Origin: Limnochordia bacterium | GTDB lineage: Bacteria; Bacillota; Limnochordia; Darwinibacteriales; DTU012 | Direction of reading: 5' to 3' | DNA length: 42,573 nucleotides | NCBI GenBank assembly: GCA_007116145.1 | Contig: SKJB01000030.1 | Location: forward strand, 1-42,573 | Shown: positions 42,546 to 42,573 of the stretch, one piece after another | Layout of the letters: every line of letters starts with the position of its first letter | How positions within the stretch are numbered: the stretch's first letter is position 1 | The notes under the pieces: generated by a model | Databases searched by the model: none | Told to the model about the DNA's origin: nothing | What the model saw: the letters and a program-made list of their open reading frames with translations, nothing else | Made by a program: the position numbers and the translations under genes

Positions 42546-42573
42546 TTGGCTGTCTTAGAAATTGTTAAAGTCG
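42546..42573 (+). CDS. def: Peptide deformylase, first codons only
   Basis: The last 28 bases encode MAVLEIVKV, the typical beginning of peptide deformylase, which removes the formyl group from new proteins. The TTG start follows GAGGAGGG. The position after priA equals the Bacillus order priA-def-fmt, which supports the call despite the short stretch. An in-frame ATG at 42513 overlaps the promoter -10 and is unlikely to be used. The gene is cut by the window edge. Confidence 0.65.

Noticed and set aside
1-42573. CRISPR arrays, tRNA or rRNA genes, insertion sequences and prophage genes.
   Set aside because: Looked for on both strands by eye; no regular repeats, cloverleaf-type sequences, transposase or phage motifs were found.

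Overview
The window looks like chromosomal DNA of a moderately AT-rich, anaerobic, probably spore-forming member of the Bacillota. The evidence is a desulfoferrodoxin (superoxide reductase), an RsfA-type Myb-like regulator, a RemA gene, strong AGGAGG ribosome binding sites with frequent TTG/GTG starts, and the synteny rqcH - Ca-ATPase - yicC - remA - gmk - rpoZ - priA - def, which is close to Bacillus subtilis yloA-yloB-yloC-ylzA-gmk-yloH-priA-def. An actinobacterial-type integration host factor (mihF-like) sits inside that cluster, and coaBC is absent from its usual place. I infer a lineage outside the classical Bacillus group and cannot name the species. I saw no rRNA, tRNA, CRISPR array, insertion sequence or prophage gene. 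No gene-free stretch exceeds 300 bases.

Layout. 1-3.0 kb: the end of a pirin gene, desulfoferrodoxin, and a leftward SDR / D-2-hydroxyacid dehydrogenase pair. 3.1-6.0 kb: leftward genes for an orphan NuoM/MrpD-like proton-antiporter subunit and a TraB-family membrane protein. 6.1-12.8 kb: a rightward run from a strong promoter, made of an SNF2 helicase, a SWIM zinc-finger protein, a 34-codon small ORF, a solute-binding-like protein with no signal peptide, and a two-GAF GGDEF / HD-GYP enzyme. 12.9-14.2 kb: acetate kinase with its own promoter and terminator. 14.3-22.5 kb: a type IV pilus cluster (pilB, pilT, pilC, pilM, pilN, a pilO-pilP fusion, a double-ComFB protein, pilD, a small unknown gene) with no pilin gene. 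22.5-25.0 kb: leftward pdxT, pdxS and an RluA-family pseudouridine synthase. 25.2-29.1 kb: a membrane Ser/Thr kinase, an NCS2 purine permease and the leftward RsfA-like gene. 29.2-32.1 kb: purB-purH. 32.3 kb to the end: leftward rqcH, then rightward TPR lipid-free exported protein, Ca-ATPase, yicC, mihF-like, remA, gmk, rpoZ, priA and the first codons of def.

How the genes may work together. The most interesting theme is cyclic di-GMP. A dual GGDEF/HD-GYP enzyme, overlapping the gene of a cytoplasmic solute-binding-like protein, lies just upstream of pilus genes. Those genes include a PilB with an MshEN-type N-terminus and a tandem ComFB protein, and both families are linked to cyclic dinucleotide binding. 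This suggests a ligand-to-c-di-GMP-to-pilus module. The wiring is inference; the domains and gene order are read directly from the sequence.
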